Source: Actinomycetota bacterium
Lineage (GTDB): Bacteria > Actinomycetota > Humimicrobiia > Humimicrobiales > Humimicrobiaceae
Assembly: GCA_018399435.1 (NCBI GenBank)
Contig: JAGYOJ010000029.1
Location: 1 to 11,065 of the forward strand
Direction of reading: 5' to 3'
DNA: 11,065 nucleotides
Shown: piece by piece, positions 8,174 through 11,065 of the stretch
Position numbering within the stretch: the stretch's first letter is position 1
How the letters are laid out: every line of letters begins with the position of its first letter
Position numbers and translations under genes: made by a program
The notes under the pieces: generated by a model
What the model was told of the DNA's origin: nothing
Database searches by the model: none
Seen by the model: the letters and a program-made list of their open reading frames with translations, nothing else

Positions 8174-9473
8174 ATAAATCACTGTTTACAAAAGAAACAT
8201 CTCCATTGTTTATTGTAAATATTATTTCTCCATATAACTCTTCTCCAGTAAAAGGGCAATTGCTGCTTTTAGAATAAAGGGGCCCTGAAAATTTTTCTAC
8301 AAAACCAATATCCGCTATAGCCAGGTTAGCAACCCGGCCTTCTTTTATGCAGCTGCCTTCAATATTTAAAATTTTTGCAGGGTTTGAAGTTATGAGTTTA
8401 ATGTATTCAGCTATGTCCATGCCCTCTTCTCTGCATAATTTTGTATAAGTTGCCTTAAATAATGTCTCCATGCCAATTGCCCCAAATAAAGCCCTGGAAA
8501 ATGTAGTATTTTTGTCCTCTTTTAAATGTGGGGCATGGTCACTTGCAATCGCGTCTATTGTCTTATCCATTATACCTTCAATAATAGCTTCCTGGTCTAG
8601 CGAGCTTCTTATTGGGGGGCTTACTTTAAAATTAGTATTGTAGTTTTTTAAGTAAGTATCATTAAAATATATGTGGTGCGGCGTAACATCACAAGTAATA
8701 TTTATCCCTTCTTTTTTTGCCTGCCTTACCATCTCTACAGAATTTTTTGAACTAATATGGGTTATGTGGATTTTTGTGCTTGTCTTTTTTGAAAAGCTTA
8801 TATCCCTTGAAATCATTGTCTCTTCTGCCAAACCCGGGAAAGCTTTAAGCCCTAATTCAATTGAAGGGTAGCCTTCACTTGCCAAGCCTCCAGAAGAAAA
8901 ACTATAATCTTCTTCATGCAAAATTAAAAGAGAGCCAAAGCTTTTAGCATATTTCATTATTTCAAACATCAATTTGCCATCTTGCACGCATTTTCCATCA
9001 TCTGAAAATGCAATAGCCCCAGCATTTTTAAGCAGGCCAATTTCAGAGATTTTTTCTCCTTCTAGGCCTTTAGTCATTGCAGCTACTGGCCAAACCTTAA
9101 AATTATATTTTCTTGCTTCACCCAAAATGTATTTTACTAGATTTATATTATCTACCGGCGGTTTTGTATTAGGCATGCATGCAATAGAAGTAATTCCCCC
9201 TCTTAAGGCAGACTTTATTCCACTTTTAATATCTTCTTTTCTTTCTTGCCCCGGATCCCTTAAATGCACATGCATATCAAAAAAACCAGGGAATGCAGTA
9301 TATTTTTCTGCATTTATTTCTGCAATGCCTTCAGGGGCTGAAATATTTTTGCCTATTTTTTCAATTTTCCCGTCTTTTATGTATATATTGCTCCTATACT
9401 TATTATTTTTCTCAGGATCTACTATTTCGGCTTCTTTTATTATTAAATTTCTTTTTCCTAAAATACTTTTCAT
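8166..9473 (-). CDS. pyrC: Dihydroorotase, type I
   Basis: PyrC cyclises carbamoyl aspartate to dihydroorotate, step three of the pathway. The 435-residue length and sequence fit the type I (Bacillus/Aquifex-like) amidohydrolases, not the shorter E. coli type. The metal and catalytic residues appear in order: His68 and His70 in DMHVHLRDPG, Asp159 in AFSDDGK, His186 in LILHEED, His239 in HITHISS, and Asp312 in ASDHAPH. CMPNTKPPVDN (99-109) is the substrate loop. It is therefore an active enzyme by motif content, not the inactive pseudo-DHOase found beside some PyrB proteins. It begins with ATG 7 bases after the pyrB stop, with an AAGGGA ribosome site that overlaps that stop. In type I families PyrC often forms a complex with PyrB; whether it does so here cannot be seen. 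Confidence 0.96.
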   Translation of the reverse strand: MKSILGKRNLIIKEAEIVDPEKNNKYRSNIYIKDGKIEKIGKNISAPEGIAEINAEKYTAFPGFFDMHVHLRDPGQERKEDIKSGIKSALRGGITSIACMPNTKPPVDNINLVKYILGEARKYNFKVWPVAAMTKGLEGEKISEIGLLKNAGAIAFSDDGKCVQDGKLMFEIMKYAKSFGSLLILHEEDYSFSSGGLASEGYPSIELGLKAFPGLAEETMISRDISFSKKTSTKIHITHISSKNSVEMVRQAKKEGINITCDVTPHHIYFNDTYLKNYNTNFKVSPPIRSSLDQEAIIEGIMDKTIDAIASDHAPHLKEDKNTTFSRALFGAIGMETLFKATYTKLCREEGMDIAEYIKLITSNPAKILNIEGSCIKEGRVANLAIADIGFVEKFSGPLYSKSSNCPFTGEELYGEIIFTINNGDVSFVNSDLYE

Positions 9474-9480
9474 TTTTCCC

Positions 9481-10416
9481 TTAGCTTAAAATTAAATATA
9501 GCAATGCCATCCTTACAGCTACCCCATTTGTAACTTGCTGTTTTATCTTAAACTTTTTAGCAACCTCACCATTTTTATCCGCCAGATCCATTAATTCCTC
9601 GCTTATTTCAATGCCCCTGTTTACTGGGCCTGGATGCATTACAATACAGCCCTTTTTCAAGCAAAAAAACCTGCTTGTATTTAAACTTAAAAACTTATTA
9701 TATTCTTCTATGGATGGGTACATTTTTCTGTCCTGCCTTTCAAGCTGCATCCTTAGCATATAAAGGACATCTACTTTATCTATTACCTCAGAAATGCTGT
9801 TTTTAATTTCCAGCCCCATGTATTCATTATTTTCAGGCAAAAGCATTGTTGGCGAAACAAGAGTTGTCTCTATTCCCATTTTTTTAAATAACTTTACATT
9901 TGACCTTGCAACCCTGCTATTTATAATATCCCCCACAATTGCAACCTTTAGGCCCTCTATCTTCTTAAAATTCCTTTTTATGGTATATAAATCCAGCAAT
10001 GCCTGGGTTGGATGTTCATGCGCCCCGTCCCCAGCATTTATTATTGGCATGCCGGTAAAATCAGATATTAATTTGCATGCGCCTGCTTCTGGATGGCGTA
10101 TTATAAAAAGGTTTACCTTTATTCCCATTATAGTATTTATAGTATCAATTACTGATTCGCCTTTTTTTAAGCTACTGCTTGAAGCTGAAAAATTAATTAA
10201 ATCTGCGCTTAGCCTTTTAGCTGCTATCTCAAAAGAATTTTTAGTCCTTGTGCTGGGTTCAAAAAACAAGCTCGCAACCGTATTTCCCCTCAAAGTGGGG
10301 ACCTTTTTTACTTTCCTGTCCAAAACCTCAATGAATGAATCAGCGCTATTAATTATTAAATCAATATCTTCTTTCTTTAAATCATCTATTCCAATTATAC
10401 TTTTTCCGCTAAGCAT
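9481..10416 (-). CDS. pyrB: Aspartate carbamoyltransferase catalytic subunit
   Basis: PyrB condenses carbamoyl phosphate with aspartate. The 311-residue protein has all class motifs: FFEPSTRT (51-58) for carbamoyl phosphate, SSSLKKGES (80-88) with the intersubunit Lys84, RHPEAG (107-112), GDGAHEHPTQALLD (129-142), LRMQLER (221-227) for aspartate, HPGPVNRG (261-268), and a C-terminal QVTNGVAVRMALL. No pyrI regulatory subunit follows, as in Bacillus-type operons, so feedback control presumably rests on PyrR. I chose ATG 10414-10416 over the in-frame GTG at 10420-10422 because AGGTG, lying right at the pyrR stop, is then 5 bases upstream. The gap from pyrR is 8 bases. Confidence 0.97.
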   Translation of the reverse strand: MLSGKSIIGIDDLKKEDIDLIINSADSFIEVLDRKVKKVPTLRGNTVASLFFEPSTRTKNSFEIAAKRLSADLINFSASSSSLKKGESVIDTINTIMGIKVNLFIIRHPEAGACKLISDFTGMPIINAGDGAHEHPTQALLDLYTIKRNFKKIEGLKVAIVGDIINSRVARSNVKLFKKMGIETTLVSPTMLLPENNEYMGLEIKNSISEVIDKVDVLYMLRMQLERQDRKMYPSIEEYNKFLSLNTSRFFCLKKGCIVMHPGPVNRGIEISEELMDLADKNGEVAKKFKIKQQVTNGVAVRMALLYLILS

Positions 10417-10424
10417 AAACACAC

Positions 10425-10961
10425 CTAATTACTTTCTAAAATAGTAACCTTGTCTACCTTGTCTATTTCTTTTAACCTTACTTCTATAAATTCATCCAGC
10501 GATGTTGGTATATTTTTTCCAACATAATCAGCCCTTATGGGAAGCTCCCTATGCCCCCTGTCAATTAAAACCACAAGCTGTATTGTCCTGGGTCTGCCAA
10601 AATCAATTATTGCATCCAGGGCTGCCCTTATAGTCCTGCCGGTAAAAAGTACATCATCGGCTAAAATCACATTTTTATCTTTTATATCAAAAGGGATATC
10701 TGTTATTTGGATATCTGGCTTAATTTTATTCCCTATGTCATCCCTGTAAAAGGATATGTCTAATTTGCCCACGGGTATTTCTACATTTTCTAATTTTTTT
10801 ATGCTCTCTGCCAGTCTTTTTGAAAGTGGGACTCCCCTTTTTTGTATGCCTATAAATACAAGATTTTTACACCCTTTGTTTCTTTCCAGAATTTCATGGG
10901 ATATTCTTTTTATGACTCTCTCTATGTCTTCTTCGCTTAAGATTAAAGCTTTTTCTTTCAT
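10425..10961 (-). CDS. pyrR: PyrR, pyr operon RNA-binding regulator / uracil phosphoribosyltransferase
   Basis: PyrR binds a hairpin in pyr mRNA when loaded with UMP and lowers expression of the operon; it often also converts uracil and PRPP to UMP. The 178-residue protein has the PRPP loop VILADDVLFTGRT at residues 98-110, followed by IRAALDAI. It also has the family blocks GIQKRGVPLSKRL (38-50), VGKLDISFYRDD (64-75) and VLIDRGHRELPIRADYVGKNIPTS (from 131). The ATG is preceded by GGGGG, but 12 bases away across a T run, so the ribosome site is poor and lies within the terminator stem. A short leader frame stops one base before this ATG, so coupling is possible. It is the first long gene of the operon and its target site is visible upstream. 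No uracil permease gene (pyrP) follows it. Confidence 0.97.
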   Translation of the reverse strand: MKEKALILSEEDIERVIKRISHEILERNKGCKNLVFIGIQKRGVPLSKRLAESIKKLENVEIPVGKLDISFYRDDIGNKIKPDIQITDIPFDIKDKNVILADDVLFTGRTIRAALDAIIDFGRPRTIQLVVLIDRGHRELPIRADYVGKNIPTSLDEFIEVRLKEIDKVDKVTILESN

Positions 10962-10962
10962 C

Positions 10963-11031
10963 TTAAAAAAAAACCCCCTTACTGCCTGTAAGAAGGTTTA
11001 AATGCAATTTCTTATTTTTATTTTTCACCAT
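10963..11031 (-). CDS. Candidate 22-residue leader peptide before pyrR
   Basis: An ATG at 11029-11031 opens a frame of 22 codons (starting MVKNKNKKLHLN, ending SKGVFF) that stops with TAA at 10963-10965. One base then separates it from the pyrR ATG. AAGGA (11036-11040) lies 4 bases upstream and is a better ribosome site than that of pyrR itself. The frame crosses both arms and the T run of the pyr terminator, so a translating ribosome would prevent that hairpin from forming and could re-initiate at pyrR. The ribosome site abuts and partly overlaps the 3' arm of the PyrR hairpin. I see no similarity to a known peptide and no codon bias toward one amino acid of regulatory meaning beyond Lys/Asn richness typical of this DNA. 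It may be a chance frame. Confidence 0.35.
   Translation of the reverse strand: MVKNKNKKLHLNLLTGSKGVFF
10965..10999 (-). terminator. pyr leader intrinsic terminator (attenuator)
   Basis: On the minus strand AAACCTTCTTAC (10988-10999) pairs with GTAAGGGGGTTT (10971-10982) over 12 base pairs, two of them G-U, around a five-base loop AGGCA. The 3' arm runs into a stretch of nine T residues (10965-10973). This is a canonical Rho-independent terminator placed between the PyrR-binding hairpin and pyrR, so it should act as the attenuator of the operon. Its 3' arm holds the only purine-rich ribosome-site candidate for pyrR. Confidence 0.9.
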
Positions 11032-11043
11032 TTTATCCTTTTA
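10989..11043 (-). promoter_or_regulatory. Candidate antiterminator pairing in the pyr leader
   Basis: UAAAAGG (11037-11043) can pair with CCUUCUUA (10989-10996) if one C (10992) is bulged, giving seven base pairs. The first segment is also the 3' arm of the PyrR hairpin, and the second is the 5' arm of the terminator. The two states are therefore mutually exclusive, as expected for a PyrR antiterminator. The helix is shorter and weaker than the terminator, so its role is less sure. Confidence 0.5.
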
Positions 11044-11065
11044 GCCTCTCCGGACCATTTTAAAG
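11037..11065 (-). promoter_or_regulatory. PyrR-binding hairpin (anti-antiterminator)
   Basis: The minus strand carries GGTCCGGAGAGGCT (11043-11056), matching the known PyrR-binding loop consensus UCCNGAGAGG. The upper stem pairs 11053-11057 with 11042-11046 and closes a CGGAGA six-base loop. The lower stem pairs CUUU (11062-11065) with AAAG (11038-11041), and four A residues (11058-11061) bulge on the 5' side, as in Bacillus pyr leaders. UMP-bound PyrR should stabilise it and so free the terminator. The hairpin may continue past the window edge, and the promoter lies outside the window. Confidence 0.9.

Noticed and set aside
8166..9473. PyrC as an inactive pseudo-dihydroorotase partner of PyrB
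   Set aside because: All metal-binding and catalytic residues (His68, His70, Asp159, His186, His239, Asp312) are present.
8974..9489. A 171-codon plus-strand open frame opposite pyrC
   Set aside because: It is antisense to the pyrC coding sequence, with hydrophobic low-complexity content expected from the reverse complement of Lys/Glu-rich codons.
10417..10424. A second PyrR attenuator between pyrR and pyrB, as in Bacillus
   Set aside because: Only 8 bases separate pyrR from pyrB, and I found no second GAGAGG loop motif in the window.
9794..10444. A 216-codon plus-strand open frame opposite pyrB
   Set aside because: It lies antisense to a fully motif-supported pyrB, has no recognisable domain, and is a shadow of AT-rich codon use.
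1..11065. Mobile elements, CRISPR arrays, tRNA or rRNA genes
   Set aside because: No transposase, repeat-spacer pattern, cloverleaf or rRNA-like stretch was seen; the window is filled by housekeeping genes.

Overview
The window holds a complete set of genes for de novo UMP synthesis, all on the minus strand and so read from high to low coordinates. The order is regulatory leader, pyrR, pyrB, pyrC, carA, carB, pyrK, pyrD, pyrF, pyrE, then a short DNA-binding protein of the actinobacterial integration host factor type (mihF), then the 5' part of guanylate kinase (gmk), cut by the window edge at base 1. No stretch over 300 bases lacks a gene. Every gene junction is an overlap or a gap of at most 8 bases, except pyrE-mihF (45 bases) and the leader in front of pyrR.

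Organism: the DNA is AT-rich (roughly one third G+C by eye) and the proteins are rich in Lys, Ile and Asn. The order pyrR-pyrB-pyrC-carA-carB-pyrK-pyrD-pyrF-pyrE is that of Bacillus/Clostridium-type pyr operons without the uracil permease. The mihF-gmk pair behind the pyr genes is a hallmark of Actinomycetota, where pyrF-mihF-gmk is a familiar cluster. The best guess, by inference only, is a low-GC, deep-branching, probably uncultured actinobacterial lineage. The two-subunit NAD-linked dihydroorotate dehydrogenase (PyrK plus class 1B PyrD) fits an anaerobic or facultative life style.

Function: CarA/CarB make carbamoyl phosphate, PyrB and PyrC make dihydroorotate, PyrK/PyrD oxidise it to orotate, and PyrE and PyrF convert orotate to UMP. 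PyrR senses UMP and should close the feedback loop. Gmk makes GDP, so purine nucleotide metabolism directly follows the pyrimidine operon.

Regulation: the leader (bases 10962-11065, read leftwards) contains a near-textbook PyrR-binding hairpin with loop CGGAGA, then a 12-bp terminator hairpin with a 9-T run ending 4 bases before the pyrR ATG. A segment between them (UAAAAGG) can pair alternatively with the terminator's left arm. In addition, a 22-codon open frame with its own AAGGA ribosome site starts inside the leader, runs through the entire terminator and stops one base before pyrR. Its ribosome site lies in or against the PyrR hairpin. This suggests a hybrid of transcription attenuation and translational control, and is the most interesting feature here.
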